In this document: positions 57,285 through 64,000 of the stretch, in pieces
Layout of the letters: the number at the start of each line of letters is the position of its first letter
Position numbering within the stretch: position 1 is the first letter of the stretch
Assembly: GCF_019599045.1 (NCBI RefSeq)
Contig: NZ_CP080623.1
Location: 208,501 to 272,500 of the forward strand
Direction: 5' to 3'
DNA length: 64,000 nucleotides
From: Roseovarius sp. SCSIO 43702
GTDB taxonomy: Bacteria; Pseudomonadota; Alphaproteobacteria; Rhodobacterales; Rhodobacteraceae
The notes under the pieces: generated by a model
The model's database searches: none
Told to the model about the DNA's origin: nothing
What the model saw: the letters and a program-made list of their open reading frames with translations, nothing else
Position numbers and translations under genes: made by a program

Positions 57285-58586
57285 ATGACCATTTCCTCCT
57301 CGTTGAATGCCGGAGTCGCGGCGCTGAGCGCGAATGCAACGCGACTGGCCGCCATCTCCGACAACATCGCGAATTCGGCGACCTATGGCTACAAAAGGGT
57401 CGAGACGGACTTTCAATCGCTGGTCATTTCCCGCAACGGCGGCAGTTACTCGGCGGGCGGCGTCCGCTCTACCACGCAACGCCTGATCGACGAGGGTGGC
57501 TCGCTCGTCACGACGTCGAATCCCACCGATCTCGCGGTGCGCGGACGCGGCTTTCTTCCGGTCGCCGCGGCCAGCCGGGTCGAAGTGGGCAATGGCGGCA
57601 GCCAGATGCTGCTGACGACGACCGGCTCGTTCCGGACCGATGCCGACGGGATTCTCAAGACCGACTCGGGCCTCGTCCTTCTCGGATGGCCGGCCAACCC
57701 CGACGGCACGGTGCCGGAGTTTCCCCGCGATACAAGTGATGGGCTCGAACCGGTGCAGATCAACGTCAACCAGTTGACCGGAGAGCCGACAACATCCATC
57801 CGGCTGGGGCTGAACCTGCCCGCGACGGAAACGGCGGCAACGGCGGCGGGCAACACGCAGCAGCTCTCGGTCGAGTATTTCGACAACCTGGGCAAGTCCG
57901 AGAACATCATGGTCGATTTCGCCCCGACGGTCCCGGCGACGGGCACCTCGAACCAATGGACGATGGTCTTTCGCGACTCGGCCCAGGGCAACGCGATCAT
58001 CGGCGAATACACGCTCGAATTCGACGACGCGCGGGCCAGCGGGGGCACGCTTCTCAACGTGGGCACCGTATCGGGCGGCACCTACGATGCCGGCGCGGGC
58101 ACGGTCATCGTCAATGTCGCCGGCGGTCCGATGGAGATCGACATCGGCAGACTCGGCGGCAAGGACGGGCTGACCCAGCTTTCCGACAGTTTCGCGCCGC
58201 TCTCGATCTCCAAGGACGGCTCGCCCGTGGGCAACATGACTTCGGCCCAGGTCGACGAGAACGGTTTCGTCCACGCCTCGTTCGATACCGGCATCACGCA
58301 GATCATCTACCAGGTGCCGCTTGTCGATCTGCCCAACCCGAACGGCATGGTCTCGTTCGACAAGCAGACATTCATGCCCTCACCCGACAGCGGGTCCTTC
58401 TTTCTCTGGGATGCGGGCGATGGGCCAACCGGCGATGTCGTGTCCTTCGCGCGCGAAGAATCGGCGACCGACGTGGCGGGCGAGCTGACGGACATGATCC
58501 AGACGCAGCGTGCCTATTCCTCCAATGCCAAGGTCATCCAGACCGTGGACGAGATGCTGCAGGAAACCACGAATATCAAGCGCTGA
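57285..58586 (+). CDS. flgE: Flagellar hook protein FlgE
   Basis: 433 aa. N-terminal rod/hook signature (LNAGVAALSANATRLAAISDNIANSATYGYKRVETDF in part) and the C-terminal TDMIQTQRAYSSNAKVIQTVDEMLQET helix that polymerises the hook. AAAGG is 8 nt before the ATG at 57285; the upstream in-frame ATG at 57222 lies within the CtrA-like box and is unlikely. Confidence 0.95.
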   Translation: MTISSSLNAGVAALSANATRLAAISDNIANSATYGYKRVETDFQSLVISRNGGSYSAGGVRSTTQRLIDEGGSLVTTSNPTDLAVRGRGFLPVAAASRVEVGNGGSQMLLTTTGSFRTDADGILKTDSGLVLLGWPANPDGTVPEFPRDTSDGLEPVQINVNQLTGEPTTSIRLGLNLPATETAATAAGNTQQLSVEYFDNLGKSENIMVDFAPTVPATGTSNQWTMVFRDSAQGNAIIGEYTLEFDDARASGGTLLNVGTVSGGTYDAGAGTVIVNVAGGPMEIDIGRLGGKDGLTQLSDSFAPLSISKDGSPVGNMTSAQVDENGFVHASFDTGITQIIYQVPLVDLPNPNGMVSFDKQTFMPSPDSGSFFLWDAGDGPTGDVVSFAREESATDVAGELTDMIQTQRAYSSNAKVIQTVDEMLQETTNIKR

Positions 58587-58637
58587 GCCTGACCGCGACA
58601 CGCCCGCCCCGCCCCTCGCCCGAACCGGAGGCCCTTC

Positions 58638-60092
58638 ATGTCCCTCACATCCGCCCTGACGAATGCCCTTTCGGGTCTCACCGCCAATTCCCGCGCGGCG
58701 AGCGTGGTGGCCTCGAACCTCGCAAATCTCCACACGCCGGGATACGGGCGCCGGGAAATCGTGCTTTCCGCCGATGGGGTTGCGAGGACCGGCGGGGTCA
58801 GGGTCGAGGGTATTTCCCGCAGGATGAACCAGTCCGTGCTGGCGGACCGGAGGGTGGCGGACGGGGCGGTGTCCGGGTCCCGCACCTCCGCGGCCTTCTT
58901 CCGGCGCATCGAACAGGCGGTCGGCACGCCCGACCAGCCCGGTTCGCTGACCGCGCGTCTCGCGGCGTTCGAGGCAAGCCTCACCACGGCCGCCAGCCGC
59001 CCGGACCTGCCCGAAAGGCTCGATGCGGTGGGGGCACGTGCGGGTGAACTTGCCCGGACCTTCCGGGCGGTCTCCACCGAGATCCAGGGTCAGCGCGAGA
59101 GTGCCGAAGCGGCCATCGCCACCTCGGTCGCCACGCTCAACCGATCGCTGGAGCAGGTCAGCGACCTCAACAGCGAGATCCAGGCGGCGCTGCGCGGCGG
59201 TTTCGATCATTCGGCGCTCGAGGACCAGAGACAGGTCGTAATCGACCGGATTTCGTCGATCGTGCCGGTGCGCGAAACCGCCCGCGAGGACGGTGCCGTG
59301 GGCCTTGTCTCGACCGGCGGCGCCATCCTTCTGGATCGCAGGCCAGCCCGTTTCGACTTCACGCCCGCGAACGCCATCGTTGCCGACATGACGGTCACCG
59401 GAGGCGGGCTGTCCCAGGTCCTCGTGAACGGGGAGCCAGTTCCCACGGGAGGCAAAGGCGGACCCCTGCGTGGGGGGGAGCTGGCCGCGCTTTTCGAGAT
59501 ACGCGACACCCATGCGGTAGCGGTTCAAGACGCACTCGACGCCGTTGCCCGGGGGCTTGTGGAGCGTTTCGCCGCGCCATCGGTCGATGCCACCTTGACG
59601 CCCGGTGACCCGGCGCTCTTCACCGATGGGGGCCAACCGTTCGACTCCGCGGACGAGACCGGCCTCGCATCGCGCCTGGATCTGAACGCGCTTGTCGACC
59701 CGGACCGGGGCGGCGCCTCCTGGCGTCTTCGCGACGGCCTCGGTGCCGCCGCGCCGGGACAGACGGGCGATGCCTCGATCCTTGCCGCCATGCGCGACGC
59801 GCTCGCGGTGCGCTCCCCGCTCGGAGCCCCGGGCGCCGGCGGCGCGACGGCGTCGCTTGCGGCCCATGCGGCCGCCATGACCTCGGGAATCGCACAAAGC
59901 CGCCTGACCCATGACGAGAATTCCACCATCGCCGCCTCGCGACAGGGCGAACTGGAAGCCATGCTCCTGACCGATGGTGTCGATTCGGACGCCGAGACGC
60001 AACGGCTGCTCCTGATCGAACAGGCCTATGCGGCAAATGCACGGATGATCGAAGCCGTGGATCAGATGATGCAAGCTCTATTGAGGATTTGA
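58638..60092 (+). CDS. flgK: Flagellar hook-associated protein 1 FlgK
   Basis: 484 aa. N-terminal coil (SLTSALTNALSGLTANSRAASVVASNLANLHTPGYGRRE in part) and the matching C-terminal helix (RLLLIEQAYAANARMIEAVDQMMQALL) are conserved; the middle domain is variable, as usual. Sits at the hook-filament junction. Shorter than E. coli FlgK but normal for this order. Confidence 0.94.
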   Translation: MSLTSALTNALSGLTANSRAASVVASNLANLHTPGYGRREIVLSADGVARTGGVRVEGISRRMNQSVLADRRVADGAVSGSRTSAAFFRRIEQAVGTPDQPGSLTARLAAFEASLTTAASRPDLPERLDAVGARAGELARTFRAVSTEIQGQRESAEAAIATSVATLNRSLEQVSDLNSEIQAALRGGFDHSALEDQRQVVIDRISSIVPVRETAREDGAVGLVSTGGAILLDRRPARFDFTPANAIVADMTVTGGGLSQVLVNGEPVPTGGKGGPLRGGELAALFEIRDTHAVAVQDALDAVARGLVERFAAPSVDATLTPGDPALFTDGGQPFDSADETGLASRLDLNALVDPDRGGASWRLRDGLGAAAPGQTGDASILAAMRDALAVRSPLGAPGAGGATASLAAHAAAMTSGIAQSRLTHDENSTIAASRQGELEAMLLTDGVDSDAETQRLLLIEQAYAANARMIEAVDQMMQALLRI

Positions 60093-60094
60093 GA

Positions 60095-61102
60095 ATGACC
60101 TTCACCTCGATCGGCGACCTGTCCCAGGCCATGCTGACAAACCGCCGCAACACGTCGCTCAAGCTGCGGATGAACACCCTGACACAGGAACTGTCTTCCG
60201 GCCGGACAAGCGACGTCGCACGTCACCTTTCCGGCAATCTCACGCGGTTGGGCGATATCGAGAACCGGATCACCACCTTGACCGCCCTGCGTGACACCAC
60301 GCGGGAGGCAGAAACGCTTACCGCCGGTATGCAGCGGGCGCTGACGCCGCTGCGCGAGACCGCGACATCCGTGGCATCCGCGGCGTTTCTCGTGACCGGG
60401 GGTGCAGCGCATCATCAGCGCGCGGCCGCCGCAACCATGGCGCGCGGCGCGATCGACGATATCGTCGCGGCACTTAATCTCGATATCGCCGGGCGCGCCC
60501 TTTTCGCAGGGGCCGAGAGCGGCGGTCGCGCCGTTTCGGGGGCCGATGCATTGGTGGCGGCGGCCAGGTCCGCGATTTCCGGGGTGACGGACACGGCCGG
60601 GTTCGATAACGCGCTCGATGGATTTTTCGGACCCGGAGGCACTTTCGAAACGTCGATCTACACCGGTTCCACCGCGGACGCCGCGCCGATTCGCCTTGGC
60701 GAAGGGCAGTCGGTGCAGCTTGGGCTGCGCGCCGACGACCCCGCGATCCGTGACCTGTTGCGCAACATGCTTTCGGTCGCGCTCGCCGACGCCCCCGAGG
60801 CAATCCTCGATCATGACAGTCGCGCGCGAATCGTCGCATCCGCGGGCGAGGGGCTTCTGGCCGACGCTGATACCGTCATTCGCTTGCAGTCCGACCTGGG
60901 ATATTCGGAGGCCCGTATCGAGGAAGCCTCGGTTCGTGTCGGCGCCGAGATCGCAAGCCTCGAGATGGCGAGAAACGAGATGCTCGGCGCCGATCCCTTC
61001 GATACCGCGAGCGAGCTCGAGCAGGTGCGCTTCCAGCTCGAGACACTCTATGCGGTGACCGCGCGAACCGCGCGCCTCAACCTGATGAGCTTCCTGTCAT
61101 GA
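60095..61102 (+). CDS. flgL: Flagellar hook-associated protein 3 FlgL
   Basis: 335 aa. Flagellin-like N-terminal helix (MLTNRRNTSLKLRMNTLTQELSSGR) and C-terminal helix (ETLYAVTARTARLNLMSFL). GAGGA lies 8 nt before the ATG at 60095. Starts 2 bp after flgK and its TGA overlaps the flgI ATG. Confidence 0.92.
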   Translation: MTFTSIGDLSQAMLTNRRNTSLKLRMNTLTQELSSGRTSDVARHLSGNLTRLGDIENRITTLTALRDTTREAETLTAGMQRALTPLRETATSVASAAFLVTGGAAHHQRAAAATMARGAIDDIVAALNLDIAGRALFAGAESGGRAVSGADALVAAARSAISGVTDTAGFDNALDGFFGPGGTFETSIYTGSTADAAPIRLGEGQSVQLGLRADDPAIRDLLRNMLSVALADAPEAILDHDSRARIVASAGEGLLADADTVIRLQSDLGYSEARIEEASVRVGAEIASLEMARNEMLGADPFDTASELEQVRFQLETLYAVTARTARLNLMSFLS

Positions 61103-62214
61103 TGCACCTGCTGACCCGCCTGCTTGTGGGCGCGACCGTTCTTCTTTCCTGCGCGGGCGCGCTGTCGGCCAACCAGATACGTATCAAGGACCTGGTCGAG
61201 TTCGACGGCGTGCGCGGCAACGATCTGGTGGGCTATGGTCTCGTGGTCGGCCTGAACGGCACGGGTGACGGTCTGCGCAATGCGCCCTTCACCGAAGAGA
61301 TCATGGCCAATATCCTCGAACGCCTGGGCGTCAACGTCTCGGGCGAGCAGTTTCGCCCCAAGAACGTGGCCGCGGTGATCGTCACGGCGAGCCTTCCACC
61401 CTTCGCGCGTGCAGGCGGCCAGATCGACGTCACGGTTTCGGCCATCGGCGACGCGAGCAGTTTGCTGGGCGGAACGCTGGTCATGACGCCGCTCAACGCG
61501 GCGGACGGCGAGATCTACGCGGTGGCTCAGGGCACGATCCTGGCCGGCGGTGCCGCGGCCGAGGGCGCGGCGGCGGCCGTGGTGCAGGGCGTTCCGACAT
61601 CGGGAGTGATTCCGTCCGGCGCGCGGGTCGAACGCGAAGTCGCCTTCGATCTCGGCTCGCTCGAGTCGCTCCGCCTGGCACTTCGCGAACCCGACTTCAC
61701 CACAGCCCGCCGGATCGAAGCGGCGATCAACGGCGCCTATGGCCGCGCGGTCGCGGTGATGCTCGATTCCGGAACCGTGCGCTTCGATATAGGTCGAAGC
61801 CGCGCCCCGTCTCCGGCGCATGCGCTGGCCACGGTGGAAAACCTGCTCGTGGTGCCGGAACGGAAGGCGCGGGTCGTCGTCGATCAACGCTCGGGTACCA
61901 TCGTCATGGGCGAGGATGTGCGGATCTCACGCATCGCGGTCTCGCAGGGAAACCTCACCCTTCGGGTCGAGGAAGCCCCCGTCGTGGTTCAGCCGAATCC
62001 ATTCGCCGAGGGTGAAACCGTCGTGGTGCCCCGAAGCCGCGCCGAGATCGAGGAAGAGGCCGGTGTCGGCCTTGCCGAGGTGCCGCAGGGGACAACATTG
62101 TCCGAAGTCGTCGCCGGGCTCAACGCGCTGGGCGTCTCGCCCCGTGACATGATCGACATCCTGAAGACCATCAAGGCCGCAGGCGCGCTGCACGCCGAGT
62201 TCGTGGTGAGATAG
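61099..62214 (+). CDS. flgI: Flagellar P-ring protein FlgI
   Basis: 371 aa with a signal peptide (cleaved after ALSA). Conserved IRIKDLVEFDGVRGNDLVGYGLVVGLNGTGD in part, AAVIVTASLPPFARAGGQIDVTVSA, TSGVIPSGARVER and the C-terminal NALGVSPRDMIDILKTIKAAGALHAE. Forms the peptidoglycan ring of the basal body. The last gene of the rightward flagellar operon in view. Confidence 0.96.
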   Translation: MMHLLTRLLVGATVLLSCAGALSANQIRIKDLVEFDGVRGNDLVGYGLVVGLNGTGDGLRNAPFTEEIMANILERLGVNVSGEQFRPKNVAAVIVTASLPPFARAGGQIDVTVSAIGDASSLLGGTLVMTPLNAADGEIYAVAQGTILAGGAAAEGAAAAVVQGVPTSGVIPSGARVEREVAFDLGSLESLRLALREPDFTTARRIEAAINGAYGRAVAVMLDSGTVRFDIGRSRAPSPAHALATVENLLVVPERKARVVVDQRSGTIVMGEDVRISRIAVSQGNLTLRVEEAPVVVQPNPFAEGETVVVPRSRAEIEEEAGVGLAEVPQGTTLSEVVAGLNALGVSPRDMIDILKTIKAAGALHAEFVVR

Positions 62215-62511
62215 GGCGGGCCGGTGCGGCCGATCGAAGCCGCACGCGGACTGATGAAGCCTGGGCCTGACCCGACGAAGGCGACGAACGCCGGTTCGTT
62301 TCAGCTTGAGCGCAGCTCGCTCCTTGCCGGACATGCAAAGCGTGCACCTGAGCGGAAATCGAATCAGCGGGCTTCGGAATGGTCGAACTACGACAGCGAC
62401 TGGCATCTACCTCGGCGCATGTATTCGGGACCTTCGGGTTTTCGATAGCGACCTGCCCTGTTCCGTTTGGCGGAGACACGCGCGCGCCCCACGCGGTCGG
62501 ATGCCGGAAAT
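62215..62511. other. Convergent gap between flgI and fliP, no gene supported
   Basis: Of the 297 bp, neither strand shows a frame with both a ribosome site and a plausible protein. A weak hairpin with a UUCG loop and T-run (62427-62442: GGGACC/GGTTTT) may terminate flgI transcripts. The region may be degraded coding DNA. Confidence 0.5.
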
Positions 62512-63249
62512 TCAGAAGTAGCTTCGCACGAGACTGTCGGCGATGAGCCGCCATCCATCCGCGATGACGAAGAATGCCAGCTTGAACGGAAGCGACACGA
62601 TTGCCGGCGGCACCATCATCATGCCCATCGACATCAGGACGGCGGCCACCACCAGGTCGATGATCAGGAAGGGCAGAAAGACGAGAAAACCGATCTGGAA
62701 CGCGCGCGAGATCTCGGAGAGCAGGAAGCTCGGGATCATGACTGACAAGGGTGCCTCGGCTCCGGGTTCGATCCCCTCGGTGTCCGGGCGGAGGGCGGCC
62801 ATGGAGGAGAATGTCTCGGGGTCCATGCGCGCGGCCATGAACGTGCGGAAAGGCGCCATGGCACGGTCGAAAGCGACGTCGGGTGCGACGGCGTCGGACA
62901 GAAGCGGCTCGATCCCGAGCGTCCAGGCCTCGCTGAAGACCGGTTCCATCACGAAATAGGTCAGGAAGAGCGCGAGGCTGACGATAAGCATGTTGGGCGG
63001 AGATTGCTGAAGCCCGATCCCCTGGCGGAGAATGGCGAGCACGGTGACCATGAAGGGGAAGCAGGTGATCATGATCGCAAGCCCGGGCGCCAGGCTGAGC
63101 ACGGTTATCAGCGCGATGAGTTGAATGGTTCGCACCGAGAGTGCCGCGTCCCCGCCCAACGAGACGGAGACCTCCTGTGCCATGCCGGGCGTGGCGACCC
63201 CGATCACGAGAACCGTCATGACCGGCAACCAGATGCGGGCAGAGGTCAT
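62512..63249 (-). CDS. fliP: Flagellar export apparatus protein FliP
   Basis: 245 aa. Signal peptide (MTSARIWLPVMTVLVIGVATPGMA) as in all FliP, then four helices. Conserved LITVLSLAPGLAIMITCFPFMVTVLAILRQGIG (in part), SEISRAFQIGFLVFLPFLIIDLVVAAVLMSMGMMMVPPA (in part) and SLPFKLAFFVIADGW. Core of the type III export gate. Its ATG overlaps the fliN TGA. Confidence 0.97.
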   Translation of the reverse strand: MTSARIWLPVMTVLVIGVATPGMAQEVSVSLGGDAALSVRTIQLIALITVLSLAPGLAIMITCFPFMVTVLAILRQGIGLQQSPPNMLIVSLALFLTYFVMEPVFSEAWTLGIEPLLSDAVAPDVAFDRAMAPFRTFMAARMDPETFSSMAALRPDTEGIEPGAEAPLSVMIPSFLLSEISRAFQIGFLVFLPFLIIDLVVAAVLMSMGMMMVPPAIVSLPFKLAFFVIADGWRLIADSLVRSYF

Positions 63250-63548
63250 TCGAGGCTTTCCCGCAGGTTCGCAACCTCGGTCAGCCGGACGGAAAGCTGG
63301 CCCTTCCGATCCCCCTCGAGTTCTTCCAGCTCGCCGCGCGCGATGAGCCGATCGCCCACGTAGAGCTCGACCGGATCCTCGACCCGCTTGTCGAGCTGAA
63401 GAACGGCGTCCTTGCCCAGGGTCAGAAGCTCCCGGATCGAGGGCCGCGCCTTTCCGACCGAGATCGTGATCTCGATCGGCACGCCGGCGAAGGTGTTCGC
63501 AAGGTCCGGCGGGGACGTCTCGGCGGGATCGTTCGTGTTTTCCATCAT
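63246..63548 (-). CDS. fliN: Flagellar motor switch protein FliN
   Basis: 100 aa, a single SpoA (surface presentation of antigens) domain: VPIEITISVGKARPSIRELLTLGKDAVLQLDKRVEDPVELYVGDRLIARGELEEL in part. C-ring component needed for switching and export. Tandem ATGs at 63548 and 63545; the first overlaps the fliH stop. Confidence 0.96.
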   Translation of the reverse strand: MMENTNDPAETSPPDLANTFAGVPIEITISVGKARPSIRELLTLGKDAVLQLDKRVEDPVELYVGDRLIARGELEELEGDRKGQLSVRLTEVANLRESLE

Positions 63549-64000
63549 GCTGTTTCCTTCTGGTCCGGGCCTTGAACGGCGTCGAAAAATCCGTCCATCG
63601 CCGAGGCGATGTCCTCGAGCAGTCCGCCGATGTCGATTTCACGTTCCTTCCCGCCGAATCGCATCGAAACCTGGCCGGGCCCGAGCGTGGGTTCGGTCGA
63701 AAGCGTGACGGGCATGGCGGCGGGGTCGTCTAGCAATCCTTCGATCGCCGGGAGATCGTCGGGCGCCACGACGATTTCCACCTCCGCGCCGGCGCCATTG
63801 CGCAGCACCTCGTGCAGCTGCTCGGCGACGCGAGGGGCCAGCGTGCGGTGCGCCAACTCGGGAAGTATCTTGCCGACGATTTCGTCGAGGACGGGCCGGA
63901 TGTCCCGAAGCATTGCCTGCAGCGCCTCCTCGTAAGTGAAGGATAGCGCGGTCAGGTTCGATGCGAAGTCCGAGGAGATACGCCGCCTGTCATCATCCTG
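63545..64000 (-). CDS. FliH-like flagellar assembly protein (5' end off window)
   Basis: The last 152 codons are visible; the start lies beyond the right edge. Contains YEEALQAMLRDIRPVLDEIVGKILPELA, the DDLPAIEGLL segment and a C-terminal acidic/amphipathic tail. It fits the FliH C-terminal domain, which regulates the FliI ATPase, and its position upstream of fliN agrees. Weak sequence conservation makes FliH a strong but not certain name. Confidence 0.75.
   Translation of the reverse strand, partial: QDDDRRRISSDFASNLTALSFTYEEALQAMLRDIRPVLDEIVGKILPELAHRTLAPRVAEQLHEVLRNGAGAEVEIVVAPDDLPAIEGLLDDPAAMPVTLSTEPTLGPGQVSMRFGGKEREIDIGGLLEDIASAMDGFFDAVQGPDQKETA

Noticed and set aside
62224-62448. Plus-strand open frame of 74 codons after flgI
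   Set aside because: No ribosome site, no hydrophobic or domain pattern, low-quality composition; more likely degraded or spacer DNA.

Overview
The window is 64 kb of a GC-rich alphaproteobacterial chromosome, most likely from the order Rhodobacterales (Roseobacter/Paracoccaceae group). The evidence is the gene order (rimP-nusA-ylxR-infB; lspA-purH-heparinase-rsmB; flgEKLI beside fliPNH), a short one-operon flagellar layout, CtrA-like TTAA-N7-TTAA boxes, and many proteins of families typical of that order (DUF3035 lipoprotein, DUF1674/SDHAF4, PAS-type hybrid kinase). I saw no rRNA, tRNA, CRISPR array, insertion sequence or prophage. Nearly all of it is densely packed chromosomal DNA, with many ATGA/GTGA start-stop overlaps.

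Layout. 1-7.2 kb: ubiG (cut by the left edge) divergent from pip, then the rimP-nusA-ylxR-infB translation/transcription operon, which starts with a promoter plus an intrinsic terminator in its leader and ends in a strong terminator. 7.2-16.4 kb: a 46-aa protein, mutT-argJ-parvulin on the minus strand, secA with two envelope proteins behind it (one a phosphate-binding/OmpA fusion), and radC under a perfect CtrA-like box. 16.4-28.8 kb: a DUF442 phosphatase-like protein with a shortened sugar-kinase homologue, then a long minus-strand run (rsmB, heparinase-like, purH, lspA, lipoprotein, paired M16 peptidases), an aminotransferase and dapB. 28.8-38.3 kb: the second half of the classical nusA/pnp cluster (rbfA, truB, rpsO, pnp), interspersed with a phosphodiester glycosidase-like protein, a MATE exporter, a DUF1643 protein, an RTX protein and a Rieske oxygenase. 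38.3-44.4 kb: gshA, rsmE, ubiA and an OmpA-type envelope protein coupled to a coiled-coil membrane protein.

44.4-56.2 kb is the most distinctive block: a PAS hybrid histidine kinase and OmpR-type regulator, divergent from an acyl-CoA synthetase, a complete LivGHMKF-type ABC importer, and a phenylacetate-CoA-ligase-like protein whose nucleotide phosphate-binding loop is replaced by another sequence. I read it as a regulated uptake-and-activation module for a carboxylic acid, possibly aromatic or hydrophobic; the substrate cannot be told from sequence.

56.3-64 kb: flagellar genes. motB, flgE, flgK, flgL and flgI run rightward; fliH (cut by the right edge), fliN and fliP run leftward. motB and flgE each carry a CtrA-like box, as expected for CtrA-controlled motility in this order.
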